Below the pieces are notes generated by a model that was given only the letters and a program-made list of their open reading frames with translations, was not told the origin of the DNA and did no database searches. DNA of 64,000 nucleotides, taken from the NCBI RefSeq assembly GCF_947498635.1, contig NZ_CANMKV010000009.1, positions 1 to 64,000 of the forward strand. The letters run 5' to 3'. The translations under genes and the position numbers were made by a program. This document shows, piece after piece, positions 1 to 8,522 of the stretch; position 1 is the stretch's first letter, and every line of letters begins with the position of its first letter. The stretch is from an uncultured Microbulbifer sp. (GTDB taxonomy: Bacteria; Pseudomonadota; Gammaproteobacteria; Pseudomonadales; Cellvibrionaceae).

Positions 1-70
1 TCCGAAGTTGATGGAGGGGGCATCATGCCAGTCAGTCAAAGCAAGTAGAATAATGTGGTTCATGTACCGC

Positions 71-328
71 TTACGATCCATAATAGATAAGATAATTAAT
101 ATTTTCTGGTATGTCTATTTTAGGTCCGCTGGATACTGTATAGCCCCTATCGCTAAGCGCTTCGACAATGAGGTTGTCTAAGTTGCGCTCGTCACTATTA
201 TCTCTAATAACGTAGTACTTGTCGGTCTTGTTCAGGGATACACCGGGTACTATATATTGACTCTGATTGGATGAACAGGCAGTTAATGCGAATATTGCCA
301 GTAAGAAAATGGGTTTTAAGTAGATCAC
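71..328 (-). CDS. Small outer-membrane lipoprotein, function unknown
   Basis: This is an 85-residue protein with a hydrophobic N-terminus that ends in a lipobox (LTAC, Cys at about residue 18). Ser at +2 predicts sorting to the outer membrane. The start codon is GTG and there is no in-frame ATG nearby. The short mature part (SNQSQYIVPGV onward) contains a segment reading DNLIVEALSDRGYTV, as in small periplasmic domains of lipoproteins that handle 'ageing' or DUF4136-like folds, but I do not assign a family. It stands alone, with no operon partner visible on its strand. The lipoprotein call is firm and the function is unknown. Confidence 0.65.
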   Translation of the reverse strand: MIYLKPIFLLAIFALTACSSNQSQYIVPGVSLNKTDKYYVIRDNSDERNLDNLIVEALSDRGYTVSSGPKIDIPENINYLIYYGS

Positions 329-655
329 GCAAAATTCCGTAAAGTAGCACTAGTGTACTGGTTGTTTTTGGGGAGGAGTATCAAAGTGGGATAATACTCC
401 AAGTTTTAAGGCTAAAGCAGTACTCTTATGGAAATCCAATGCGAATTTTTATTCGCCGGCGAGTAGCAATTTTGGCGTGCCGTTATAAGCTTTCTCTATT
501 GAGAAGAGCTTATATAGATTAGATACAGAGATATATTGCGCTGAGTGTAATTTTTCAATCAGTCTTATTTCAGCGCTACCTGAAATGGACGGGTGATCAG
601 CTCAGCTTGCCTTTTGACTCATAGGAATGGCCTCCAACTGTTTAACCTGAAGACC

Positions 656-880
656 TCAAGGTAATAAAGCTTCAATTTCTTCAACGGCCTGTGCATGCGG
701 TAAGTCGATGTAAATCTGGCGCAAGCAATCCTACAGCGCAAGACCATTGATTTGGGTAGTTTTGATTAAATCGTATAATACGGCGCTGACTTTGGCAGCA
801 TCCCTAAATAACCAGTTCTTGTGAGGATGCCCAAGGGCCTTTCCGACATAGATACTGGCTTCAGTTTGGGGTGTCGCTTG
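656..880 (-). pseudogene. IS66-family transposase, C-terminal fossil
   Basis: Translating the minus strand gives the typical IS66 C-terminus: HKNWLFRDAA, then a helix reading VLYDLIKTTQINGL, then DLPHAQAVEEIEALLP. An in-frame TAG interrupts it after NGLAL. The usual final Trp codon has become TGA. No catalytic core, no TnpB/TnpC companion and no terminal inverted repeats are visible, so only the tail survives. The surrounding 329-994 otherwise holds no gene that I can support. Confidence 0.7.
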
Positions 881-994
881 CTGGGCTCGTTGTGCCAATC
901 GTTAACCTATGCGCTGTGCCCTTCAAGCCTTAAAGAGAGCCGATAATTCAGCATACTCACTCATACCCAAGTGAATGACGCAGAATTACGAACG

Positions 995-2392
995 CTACAA
1001 GCCTGGAAACAGAAACTTCTGATCACGATCAAATTTGTAGTCCGGATGGTCCCAGGCGATCAGCTTGCCCGGATTGAGCAGACCTTTGGGATCCGTCTGC
1101 CTTTTGAATGCCAGTAGAGCCGCGTCGACTGGCTTTGAGCCGCCTTCTTCCAGCGTGTAGCGGTGCGGATTGAAGATCGTACACCCCAGCGCCTCATGCC
1201 GCTGGATGATTTCATCAAGCCGGGATTTGTCCGTGAAACGAACAATTGGTAGACCGATGGGGATCATACGCCCGTTGTAGCGGATAAACTCCAGGTGGCC
1301 GGGTAGCTCCTCTGCAAATATATTCTGCAACGTGCCGACCGTCTCGAGCGGATTTACGTCAGGATAACGGACCTGAAGATAGGTCATCGACGGGTCGCCC
1401 CTCAAGCAGTACCAGGTTGTGTGGCTCCAGGTGAGTTCATAAGCGGGGGGCAAATGTTCGATATCTTCAGCGGTGGCCCTGTCAGAGCGATACAGTACCT
1501 CACCAACTGGCGATCGGCGTAGGAGTCCGTCCAATGCCCCCATGGCAAACGCTGCAACCATGAGAACCACAACGGACTGTTCTTTGTGGATGAACTTTTT
1601 GTACCGCTGGAAATAGTCATGGGGCAACGGCGCTTCGATCGGAGCGATGTTTTTTGTCAAAAGGCCATCCATGTTGGCCAGCTCTTCGGAAAAACGGATC
1701 GCATCCAAAAAATCATCGAACCCGACGAGCACATCGACCCAGTCATAAGCTGCGGTCAGCGGTACTTCGATCTCGGTTATGATGCCCGTCGTGCCATACG
1801 CGTGTAGAGCCTTTTGTACATCGCTTCCTGTCAGCTCCACAACTTGCGGCTCCGATTCCATGGTCACTAATCGCAGGCGGATGACGTTGCCCAGATCCCA
1901 GAGCCCCCCCCAATTCACCGAGCCGTTCCCCACAGACCCACCCCCCAGAAAGCCTCCGATAGTCGCGGTACGGTAGATGGAGGGATGCACGCGGAGCTCA
2001 AGACCGGTACGGGATCTCGTCAGCGCATCGATGTCCGCCATGACGGCTCCAGGTTCGGCAACGACAACGCCTGACTTAATGTCCTTCACGGCGGCCATTT
2101 CCGACAGGTCCAGGATAACGCCACCAAAAAGTGGCATGGCCTGACCATAATTGCCGGTCCCCGCCCCCCGAGCTGTGACCGGAATGTCCGCCGCATAACA
2201 CGCCTTGTGAACGCGAATGATCTCGGCAACGTTTTTGGGGCTGACAAGCAGGTCACCGGTCACGCCATCAAGCTGTTCCTTGAGAACCGGGGAAAACCAG
2301 AAGTAATCCCGGCTCTTACGCCTCACAATTCGAGGATTGTCCTCGACCTTAATACCCTCGAGATTAGCTTTCAAAGCTGGGATATCAGTCAT
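995..2392 (-). CDS. FAD-binding oxidase/dehydrogenase (GlcD/PCMH type)
   Basis: This is a 465-residue cytoplasmic flavoprotein of the VAO/PCMH family. The FAD pyrophosphate-binding loop RGAGTGNYG lies at residues 75-83. The second FAD signature, TIGGFLGGGSVGNGSVNWG, lies at 144-162. The end contains DPKGLLNPGK, the usual C-terminal signature of FAD-linked oxidases such as glycolate or D-lactate dehydrogenases. It overlaps the upstream amidohydrolase gene by 4 bp (ATGA), so the two are translationally coupled. Both follow a ruined ABC transporter, which suggests a catabolic pathway for an imported N-heterocyclic or related compound. The family is secure and the substrate is unknown. Confidence 0.85.
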   Translation of the reverse strand: MTDIPALKANLEGIKVEDNPRIVRRKSRDYFWFSPVLKEQLDGVTGDLLVSPKNVAEIIRVHKACYAADIPVTARGAGTGNYGQAMPLFGGVILDLSEMAAVKDIKSGVVVAEPGAVMADIDALTRSRTGLELRVHPSIYRTATIGGFLGGGSVGNGSVNWGGLWDLGNVIRLRLVTMESEPQVVELTGSDVQKALHAYGTTGIITEIEVPLTAAYDWVDVLVGFDDFLDAIRFSEELANMDGLLTKNIAPIEAPLPHDYFQRYKKFIHKEQSVVVLMVAAFAMGALDGLLRRSPVGEVLYRSDRATAEDIEHLPPAYELTWSHTTWYCLRGDPSMTYLQVRYPDVNPLETVGTLQNIFAEELPGHLEFIRYNGRMIPIGLPIVRFTDKSRLDEIIQRHEALGCTIFNPHRYTLEEGGSKPVDAALLAFKRQTDPKGLLNPGKLIAWDHPDYKFDRDQKFLFPGL

Positions 2393-3714
2393 GGACGCTG
2401 CCCTCCTATGTGCATGTAATCATCCAGTTCGCGGTAATCCGGCAAGGCCTTGTCAATACTAACCCCTGCACGCAGCACACGCCGCGGACCGCCTGGGCGG
2501 GACAGGAGCTCGTTCCAGTTGCGCGCACGAAAGAGGACCAGATCCGCCGGCTCACCAGCCCCAATCCAACTGGCAGAAATCCCCATAATATGCGCCGGAG
2601 TGGTTGTTATTGAGCGGATCCAGTCTCCAATAGGATGATCCAGGTGCAGAATGCGGGTCGCCTGAGTGTAGGTCTCGATCAGATCAAGATCGCCGTAGGG
2701 GCAGAAGGGATCCCTCGTGTTATCTGAAGCAACGACAACATCAATTCCGCGGGCGCGCATTTCATGCAGCAGGGTTACGCCCCGGCGGCGCGGGGTCCGG
2801 CCCAATGCCCGGTCCAGAAGATAGAGGTTGCACATGGGCAGCGCAGCGACCGCGATTCCCGCCTTGGCCACAAGGTCCAGCGTCCGGGCTACCTCGTCAT
2901 CGGGCTGTACCGACAAGGCGCAACAATGCCCGCACACGATTTTCCCTTGAAAGCCAAGACGCAGCGCTGTTTCCGCGATGTGGCGCAACGACACCGCGGA
3001 TGGGTCGAGCGTCTCATCGACGTGAAAGTCGAGGTCCAGCGCATGGTCCATGGCCGCGCGGAACACCGCTTCAAGATGTAGGTCCAGATCGGGCACCATG
3101 TAAGTCGCTGTTCCTAAGAGGCCGCCGGCAGCCTGAACCCTGGCTGCAATACGCCCCAAATACGCATTGTCTGTGGCAAGGTGATCGATGCCGAACAAAC
3201 ACACGCCTTGAAGCTCGACACGGCCCGCCCATTCGTCGCGAATCTCGCAAAAGAGCGGCCAGGTGATCTCATCTTGCGGCGGCACACTGTCGAGATGCGT
3301 CCGGATCACGGCCGTGCCATGGGCATAGGCGCAGCGCAGCCCAAACTCCATACGCGCCCGGACATCTTCTCTTGACCAATGTTTTGTCCGGTCCTTGCCG
3401 GCCGCTTGTAGCGCTCCCATGAAAGAACCGTCCGGATTGGGTTTGCGCGGCCAGATATGCCCCTTGTCCAGATGGGTATGCAGATCGGCAAATACCGGCA
3501 AGACCAGACCATTATCCAGGTCGAGCCCGCCCGCCTCCGCCGGCAGACTTGCAGCCGGGGCAATCTGGATCAGCGTTCCATCCCGAAACAGCAGATCGCA
3601 GGAAACAAGATCCGATGGGTCAGAATTGCCCGGGTCGCGCAAGACACAGGCGGGGACCCTTGCCTTCCTGATGATGCCGGTGCCTTTAAACCCGGCGCCC
3701 CAATCTGCTTGCAT
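2389..3714 (-). CDS. Cytosine-deaminase-like amidohydrolase
   Basis: This is a 441-residue metal-dependent hydrolase of the CodA-type amidohydrolase superfamily. The metal-binding HTHLDKG sits at 79-85. Further ligand motifs are DFHVDE (about 230), GHCC (about 262) and ASDNTRDPFCPYGDLDL (about 330). That last motif, with its metal-binding Asp, is typical of cytosine deaminase and its relatives. The length is normal. The gene lies directly downstream of the permease remnant (1 bp after its stop) and overlaps the FAD oxidase. It likely hydrolyses a pyrimidine or other cyclic amide/amidine imported by the former transporter. CodA itself would be one option, but the neighbours point to a more specialised substrate. 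Confidence 0.85.
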   Translation of the reverse strand: MQADWGAGFKGTGIIRKARVPACVLRDPGNSDPSDLVSCDLLFRDGTLIQIAPAASLPAEAGGLDLDNGLVLPVFADLHTHLDKGHIWPRKPNPDGSFMGALQAAGKDRTKHWSREDVRARMEFGLRCAYAHGTAVIRTHLDSVPPQDEITWPLFCEIRDEWAGRVELQGVCLFGIDHLATDNAYLGRIAARVQAAGGLLGTATYMVPDLDLHLEAVFRAAMDHALDLDFHVDETLDPSAVSLRHIAETALRLGFQGKIVCGHCCALSVQPDDEVARTLDLVAKAGIAVAALPMCNLYLLDRALGRTPRRRGVTLLHEMRARGIDVVVASDNTRDPFCPYGDLDLIETYTQATRILHLDHPIGDWIRSITTTPAHIMGISASWIGAGEPADLVLFRARNWNELLSRPGGPRRVLRAGVSIDKALPDYRELDDYMHIGGQRP

Positions 3715-3945
3715 CTACGCCTCCCGTTTAAGCGCACTCTCATACCACTTGCGCAACAGCATGCGACAAAGGAAAAGTATGGGCAGAAATATCAAAATGC
3801 CCACGATGGATACCAATACGACTGTGGCAAATATGCGGGGCCTGTTCAGCCGATACCCTGTCCGGGGTGGCAGGGCTGGACCGGGAACCGACTGTGCCCG
3901 CAACGAACTCGACTGCGATGGCGCCGATCAGACACAGGCCGCCAG
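3715..3945 (-). pseudogene. ABC transporter permease, 3' remnant with frameshift
   Basis: The minus strand encodes the end of a SsuC/TauC/ThiX-like permease. AGGLCLIGAIAVEFVAGT is in one frame and GYRLNRPRIFATVV through RKWYESALKREA is in another, so a frameshift lies at about 3850-3895. The 5' end is missing because it is joined to the ABC ATPase remnant at about 3940-3950. The stop is next to the amidohydrolase start, which is where the permease gene would end in an intact operon. No functional permease can be made. Confidence 0.75.
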
Positions 3946-4086
3946 CGCGGTGGATTTTCCACATCCCGACGGCCCCGGCAAAGACACGAACTCTCCCTGG
4001 CTGATATCGATCGATAGAGTGTTCAGCGAAACAATCGAGGAACTGGAAGAAGTGCCAGATTGCGTCCTGGTTTGGACCACGGCCAT
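3940..4086 (-). pseudogene. ABC transporter ATPase, 5' remnant (Walker A) fused to permease remnant
   Basis: From an ATG at 4086 the minus strand reads MAVVQTRT, then SLNTLSIDISQGEFVSLPG, then PSGCGKSTAL. This is the N-terminus of an ABC ATPase with an intact Walker A motif (Lys at codon 44). A plausible ribosome-binding site (GGAGG) lies upstream. Seven codons past Walker A the frame ends in TGA. From there the sequence continues as permease in another frame. Everything from the Q-loop to the end of the ATPase, and most of the permease, has been lost in one internal deletion. Confidence 0.75.
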
Positions 4087-4155
4087 GCTTTTACTATCCT
4101 CCGAAGGTGGCGTTTAAAGCTCATGAACCTGCTTGAACAGTAAATATAGTCTGCG

Positions 4156-4410
4156 TTAGTTGCCGATCAATTCCTGCATTAAATCCAGCCCAACAACCTT
4201 GTCCACGAATTCCTGTGTATAGGCCTTTTTAAAGTCAAAATCCACATCGACAACCCCGGCCTCAACCATGTTGTTGAAGAAGGATTTCTGTCGAGCATCT
4301 GCCACCACCCCAATGCCTGGGGTGAGTGCATCGCCACTGTTGACAATGCCTTCGGATTTCAATTTATCGATGGAATAGGCCAACTGGCTACCCGTTATGC
4401 CCGGATTGCC
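4156..4410 (-). pseudogene. NMT1/THI5-like substrate-binding protein, C-terminal remnant
   Basis: The open frame reads SEKGNPGITGSQLAYSIDKL, then GDALTPGIGVVADARQKSFF, and ends QELIGN. This is the usual C-terminal part of NMT1/THI5-like or SsuA-like periplasmic binding proteins (GITGSQLAYSI...GIGVMTDARW is the familiar form). There is no start codon with a signal peptide. A TGA precedes SEKGNPG, and upstream DNA is unrelated, so about three quarters of the gene is gone. It sits first in the decayed transporter-amidohydrolase-oxidase operon. Confidence 0.7.
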
Positions 4411-5066
4411 TTTCTCCGATCAGCACCGAAATAACGGAATCGTCGAGAAGAAAACAAAGAAATCAGGGAAGGCAAAGTTCCAAAGCGAATTGAGCAGGCA
4501 TTTGACTCTATGGAAAATGAGTAGGGTGGAATGTTCGATTAATACTTTCGATACCTTTGACGAGGGTTGCTCGGCTTGATAAATCACACAAATGTAGGTG
4601 AATTGTAAAGAGCAAAGAATGGAGAGCGTGTGTTAGCTTGGTATGTGGAGTTAGAGGGTCAAAGTATTTTTCGATAAGATCTGCTGGTTCTTGCGTGTTG
4701 AGGAATTACAATGTAATCACTAAATAAAGAATAAGAATCTCTCAACACTAGAGGGGCGAGCACTTTAAATATCGGTAAGTATGTTAGAGGTGTCAGTGGT
4801 TGATTTAAGCTCCTTGGTTTCAATTATAAATTGGCTAAAGTCTTATATAAAAAGGCCATGGCAATACGGTTAGATTGTGATTCTATTATTAAGCGTGGAT
4901 TGCCCCAAAAAGAATCCCTTGAGTGATAGCGGACACTCTTGCCGCTTGCAGACTTACTCCTGCCCTTGGCGGAAAAAAAAGCCGAACTGCTAGAAAGGGT
5001 GAAAATGTGTGGTAATTCAGATTAGATAGCAGCAGTGGTTTATTTGGTTGTAAAGGTTTCACAAAT
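4411..5066. other. Intergenic, no recognisable gene
   Basis: This AT-rich stretch separates the decayed operon from ahpC. Short open frames here lack family resemblance and ribosome-binding sites. I see no RNA gene or repeat. It probably contains the other end of the deletion or insertion that truncated the binding-protein gene. Confidence 0.5.
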
Positions 5067-5072
5067 GACAAT

Positions 5073-5090
5073 GCCCACCAAGCGGTGGGC
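5073..5090 (-). terminator. Hairpin terminator downstream of ahpC
   Basis: A perfect 7-bp stem GCCCACC/GGTGGGC with a 4-nt loop lies about 37-54 bp beyond the ahpC stop on the minus strand. The following bases are T-containing (ATTGTCATTTG) rather than a clean T-run, so it may be a moderate terminator. Confidence 0.6.
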
Positions 5091-5126
5091 AAAGCCAATT
5101 CCAATCCTGTGAGGGCTTGGGAAATC

Positions 5127-5693
5127 TTAAATCTTACCAACCAGGTCGAGAGATGGTGCCAGTGTTTCTTCACCTTCTTTCCACTTGGCCGGGCAAACTT
5201 CGCCGGGATGTGCGGCGATGTATTGAGCGGCTTTGATTTTGCGCAGTAGCTCGCTGGCGTCGCGGCCAATGCCACCTGCAGTGATCTCGACAATCTGAAT
5301 ACGGCCTTCCGGGTCGATTACAAAAGTGCCGCGGTCTGCGATGCCTTCTTCCTCAATCATCACGCCGAAGTTGCGGGTGATGGTGCCGGTGGGATCGCCG
5401 ATCATTGGATATTCGATTTTGCCGATCGTATCGGAGGAATCGTGCCACGCTTTGTGCGTAAAATGGGTATCGGTGGATACGGAGTAGATCTCCACGCCCA
5501 GCTTCTTAAATTCTTCATAGTTGTCGGCCAGGTCACCCAGTTCGGTGGGGCAAACAAAGGTGAAGTCAGCGGGGTAGAAGAAGAATACGGCCCACTTGCC
5601 TTTGACGTCTGTGTCGCTGATCTCGTGAAACTCGCCATTTTGGTAAGTCTTGGCGGTAAATGGTTTGAGTTCGGATTCGATATAACGGGACAT
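5127..5693 (-). CDS. ahpC: Alkyl hydroperoxide reductase C (typical 2-Cys peroxiredoxin)
   Basis: This 188-residue peroxiredoxin reduces H2O2 and organic peroxides in the cytosol. The peroxidatic Cys48 lies in DFTFVCPTE and the resolving Cys in [10 protein letters not shown] (about 166). The conserved [19 protein letters not shown] and [10 protein letters not shown] segments are present, as is a full-length C-terminal tail. A purine-rich GGAGCT ribosome-binding site lies just upstream of ATG. No ahpF is adjacent, so the reductase must be encoded elsewhere, or the enzyme is recycled by thioredoxin. Upstream, a 10-bp palindrome GGATTAATCC (5740-5749) and a CTAT/ATAG pair (5749-5760) could be regulatory, but the spacing does not fit the OxyR consensus. 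Confidence 0.95.
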   Translation of the reverse strand: MSRYIESELKPFTAKTYQNGEFHEISDTDVKGKWAVFFFYPADFTFVCPTELGDLADNYEEFKKLGVEIYSVSTDTHFTHKAWHDSSDTIGKIEYPMIGDPTGTITRNFGVMIEEEGIADRGTFVIDPEGRIQIVEITAGGIGRDASELLRKIKAAQYIAAHPGEVCPAKWKEGEETLAPSLDLVGKI

Positions 5694-5775
5694 GAAGAGC
5701 TCCTTTGAGGTATTCCGCGTTGTGTCTGTAACTTCTATGGGATTAATCCTATTGCGATAGGGTATCTAATAAAAA

Positions 5776-5910
5776 TTAACAATTTAAATCTCTCAGATAG
5801 CCTCCCGCTATCTTGAGACGCTCTAGCTGCCCAATGGTGTTGCCAACGAGTGGATATTCGATCGTCGCCACTGGATTGTAGGAAGGGACGACTTTAGAGA
5901 TACTCCTGGA
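5776..5910 (-). pseudogene. Fragment resembling AhpC (partial duplication)
   Basis: In one minus-strand frame the sequence reads SYNPVATIEYPLVGNTIGQL. This lines up with [20 protein letters not shown] of the intact ahpC just downstream, and the two share the 12 bases ATCGAATATCCA. No Cys motifs and no start are present. I read it as the scrap of a second peroxiredoxin gene left upstream of ahpC. Coincidental similarity cannot be excluded. Confidence 0.4.
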
Positions 5911-5969
5911 AACTCGGGGTGCGTGTGGTGCGGTGCACCGGTGATGGATATTTGCCGCAGGATAGTGGT

Positions 5970-7286
5970 ATGCGATTGATTCGGTTATTGAAGTACGACC
6001 TGGCACGCGAGACCGGGGATTGGGTGGATGACGGAGTGATCAGTGAGGCGCAGGCAGAGTTAATCTGCGCCCGCTATGAGGTGGATTACCACCGAGCGCA
6101 GCGGCGCTCACTGGGCTACAACGTGCTGGTGGGGCTTGGCTATCTGTTTATCGCCCTGGCCCTTATTACTTTGATTGGGGCCAATTGGGAGGAGATTCCT
6201 CGCGCCTTGCGAATGGGAGGATTGGTTGCTCTGACGGTGGGGACCCAATGCGCGGCGCTGCGCGTGTATCTAAAGGGTGATCCACGTGCGGGTGAGGGAC
6301 TTTTCCTACTGGGGAATTTCTTCTTCGGTGCATCGATTATCCTGATCGCTCAGATCTACCATCTGGGTGAGCATATGCCCGATGGCATCTTTTGGTGGGC
6401 GCTGGGCTGCCTGCCGTTTGCGCTGATTACCAGGAGCCCCTGGCTCGCCCTCCAGAGCGGTGCTTTGGCACTGCTCTGGTTCATTTTGCAAGTGAGCATG
6501 GGTTATTACCCGATGCTCTTCCCTCTGTTCATTGCGGCTTCCCTCTATGTGCTCTTGCGCGGGCGCGCCAGTGTCACTCTGCTGTTGTTGCTGCTGGTGA
6601 GCATCGGTTTTTGGGTTGAGTACTCCCTGTTGCAATTCTGGCGAATTGAGCAGCCGGGCGCGGGGTTGGAATTCCAGCCAGAGAATCTGGCAGTGGCGAT
6701 CTCCCTGTTTGCCATGCTTTACCTTTTCGGCCATTGGTTAGCGCTGAAGAACTCGCCGGTGGCCAAAGATTACGCGGCGGTGATTTCTGTGTGGTGCCTG
6801 CGTTTTGCTTTGATCAGCCTGCTGGTATTCAGTTTTGCGCAGCCCTGGGAGTCATTGATCAAAGCTGAGTGGGATCACCGCTTGTCCATGTGGGTGGTGG
6901 TCACCGCGTTGGCCACGGTCACTCTGTTTCTGGCACTGGCCACGCGGCGCCTGTTATCGACTGGGATACTATTTTTCTGCTTCGCTGCCGCGTTGATTAC
7001 GGTCAGTACCAGTGAGAACCAGGATCTGGCGGTCAACCTGCAAGTGGCGACTAATTTTGCCCTGGTGGGCGTCGGTGGTTGGTTGATCTACCGGGGGATT
7101 CACGATGGCATTTCCCATTACTTCTTCCTGGGGGTGATGTCGATACTGATTACCGGATTGCTGCGCTATATCGATCTGATTGGCGATTACCTGGGTGCGG
7201 CCCTGATTTTTATTCTTTTTGCGGGCCTGTTGTTGGGCGCGGCCAAGTACTGGAAGTACCACCTGGACAGGGGGGATACACCATGA
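5970..7286 (+). CDS. DUF2157 multi-pass membrane protein
   Basis: The N-terminal cytoplasmic region (MRLIRLLKYDLARETGDWVDDGVI) is the DUF2157 signature and is followed by about 11-12 hydrophobic membrane segments. I start at ATG 5970, which has an AGGA ribosome-binding site 7 nt upstream. The open frame extends 17 codons further, but those codons look non-coding. The gene overlaps the GDYXXLXY gene by 4 bp (ATGA). DUF2157 and GDYXXLXY proteins are often neighbours or fused in Proteobacteria, which supports a joint but unknown inner-membrane role. No catalytic motif is visible. Confidence 0.8.
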   Translation: MRLIRLLKYDLARETGDWVDDGVISEAQAELICARYEVDYHRAQRRSLGYNVLVGLGYLFIALALITLIGANWEEIPRALRMGGLVALTVGTQCAALRVYLKGDPRAGEGLFLLGNFFFGASIILIAQIYHLGEHMPDGIFWWALGCLPFALITRSPWLALQSGALALLWFILQVSMGYYPMLFPLFIAASLYVLLRGRASVTLLLLLLVSIGFWVEYSLLQFWRIEQPGAGLEFQPENLAVAISLFAMLYLFGHWLALKNSPVAKDYAAVISVWCLRFALISLLVFSFAQPWESLIKAEWDHRLSMWVVVTALATVTLFLALATRRLLSTGILFFCFAAALITVSTSENQDLAVNLQVATNFALVGVGGWLIYRGIHDGISHYFFLGVMSILITGLLRYIDLIGDYLGAALIFILFAGLLLGAAKYWKYHLDRGDTP

Positions 7287-7804
7287 AGAGGGGAGTAACG
7301 TTTGCCCTGGGGGCAGCCATTGCAATGCAGTTTTTACTACTTGTAGGGATGTATGTGCAGGCACAGATACCGCTCTGGAACGGGGAGCCTATTCGGGTGA
7401 AAACAATTCCGGTTGACCCGCGCTCCCTATTTCGCGGCAACTATGCGCGTTTGAATTACGATTTTTCCCGGGTTAAAGCGTCGGACCTGACCGGGAGCAA
7501 GCGCTTGCGTGAGGGCGAGGTGGTGTATGTTTCTCTGAAAAAATCGACCACGGGACTCTATGTGTATTCCGCTGCGAGCTTAAAAAAACCAACAGAAGGT
7601 GTATTTCTAAAGGGGCGAATCGCCTCTGGCAATCGCTGGCGCAATGAGCAGGCATACCGAATCAAGTACGGCATAGAGGCCTATTTCGCCCCCAAGGAAA
7701 AAGCCTTGCAACTAGAGCGTGAATTGCGCGATAGCGGAATTGCTGAATTGATGGTGGCGCCCAGTGGTCAGGTACGTCTCAGGAATGTGGTGGGCCATGA
7801 TTGA
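7283..7804 (+). CDS. GDYXXLXY domain protein
   Basis: This 173-residue protein has one N-terminal membrane anchor (about 5-27) and a periplasmic domain. It carries the family's hallmark as RGNYARLNY at 51-59, followed by beta-rich sequence ending in a KYGIEAYF segment that is also typical. The start ATG overlaps the DUF2157 stop by 4 bp, indicating translational coupling. The function of the family is not known. The fixed pairing with DUF2157 suggests a membrane complex. The open frame extends upstream of 7283 only as out-of-register overlap with the DUF2157 gene. Confidence 0.8.
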   Translation: MKRGVTFALGAAIAMQFLLLVGMYVQAQIPLWNGEPIRVKTIPVDPRSLFRGNYARLNYDFSRVKASDLTGSKRLREGEVVYVSLKKSTTGLYVYSAASLKKPTEGVFLKGRIASGNRWRNEQAYRIKYGIEAYFAPKEKALQLERELRDSGIAELMVAPSGQVRLRNVVGHD

Positions 7805-7875
7805 TCCCGCCAACCAATGATTCATCAGGTATTAGAATCGCCCAGTTAATTATCGCATTCAGGGAGCCACGTTTC

Positions 7876-8475
7876 ATGTCGCAAGGGAAAGGCCGGCGAG
7901 TCAATATTTTCTCTACCATGATGGGGGTTCAGGCTGCCTGCCTGTTGCTGGCATTGGTCGGAATCCACCTCTCGGGGGTGACCATTCACCTGATGGGGGC
8001 CACCACCTGGCACTCGATTGTTTGGGGGATTCTGGGGGCTACGCTCAGCTTTGTTGTCGTTTTGGGCCTGACTCGCGCCCACAATCGGTTGGGCCGCACT
8101 TTGCGATGGTACTGTGCCCAATTGGCCCCAATTTTCTCCAAGGTGTCCCTTGTGCAGATAGTGCTGTTGTCTATCGCGGCAGGCGTGTGTGAGGAGCTTC
8201 TATTCCGCGGCTTCCTGCAGACCTGGTTATCACAGCTGAGTTCTCCGGTTCTGGGCCTATTGGGTGCTTCGCTGGTATTCGCGCTGTTGCACTGGGCTTC
8301 ACTTATTTATGTATTGCTGATTTTCTTTTTTGGACTGATTCTCGGTCTCGCCTATCAGGTGAGCGGCAGCCTGCTGGGGGTGATTGTCTGGCATGCCCTC
8401 TACGATTTTTTCGCCCTGGCTGCTCTCGCCTATTACCCGCAACTGCTGCATGCGGATCAGTGGGTGGCCAAATAG
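7876..8475 (+). CDS. CPBP-family intramembrane metalloprotease (CAAX/Abi)
   Basis: This 199-residue integral membrane protein carries the three CPBP motifs: EELLFRG (Glu106, Glu107, Arg111), FALLHW (His139) and HALYDFF (His173, Asp177). These correspond to the metal-binding and catalytic residues of the Rce1/CPBP glutamic protease superfamily. I chose ATG 7876 because GGGAG lies about 10 nt upstream. The alternative is a TTG at 7801 that would add 25 residues and touch the previous stop. It follows the DUF2157/GDYXXLXY pair and may belong to the same transcript. In bacteria these proteases serve in peptide maturation, stress response or bacteriocin immunity. The specific role is unknown. Confidence 0.85.
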   Translation: MSQGKGRRVNIFSTMMGVQAACLLLALVGIHLSGVTIHLMGATTWHSIVWGILGATLSFVVVLGLTRAHNRLGRTLRWYCAQLAPIFSKVSLVQIVLLSIAAGVCEELLFRGFLQTWLSQLSSPVLGLLGASLVFALLHWASLIYVLLIFFFGLILGLAYQVSGSLLGVIVWHALYDFFALAALAYYPQLLHADQWVAK

Positions 8476-8522
8476 GCAGAGGCAGGTTGTTCCCCGCGGG
8501 TTGGTTTCACCTGGGGCCCGCT

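Noticed and set aside
1-48. Possible tail of an upstream gene (frame ending SQSK then TAG)
   Set aside because: It has only about 15 codons with no recognisable motif, so it cannot be distinguished from chance.
5740-5775. OxyR box upstream of ahpC
   Set aside because: CTAT and ATAG elements are present, but their spacing (4 to 10 nt) does not match the ATAG-N7-CTAT-N7 pattern, so I list it only as a possible palindrome.
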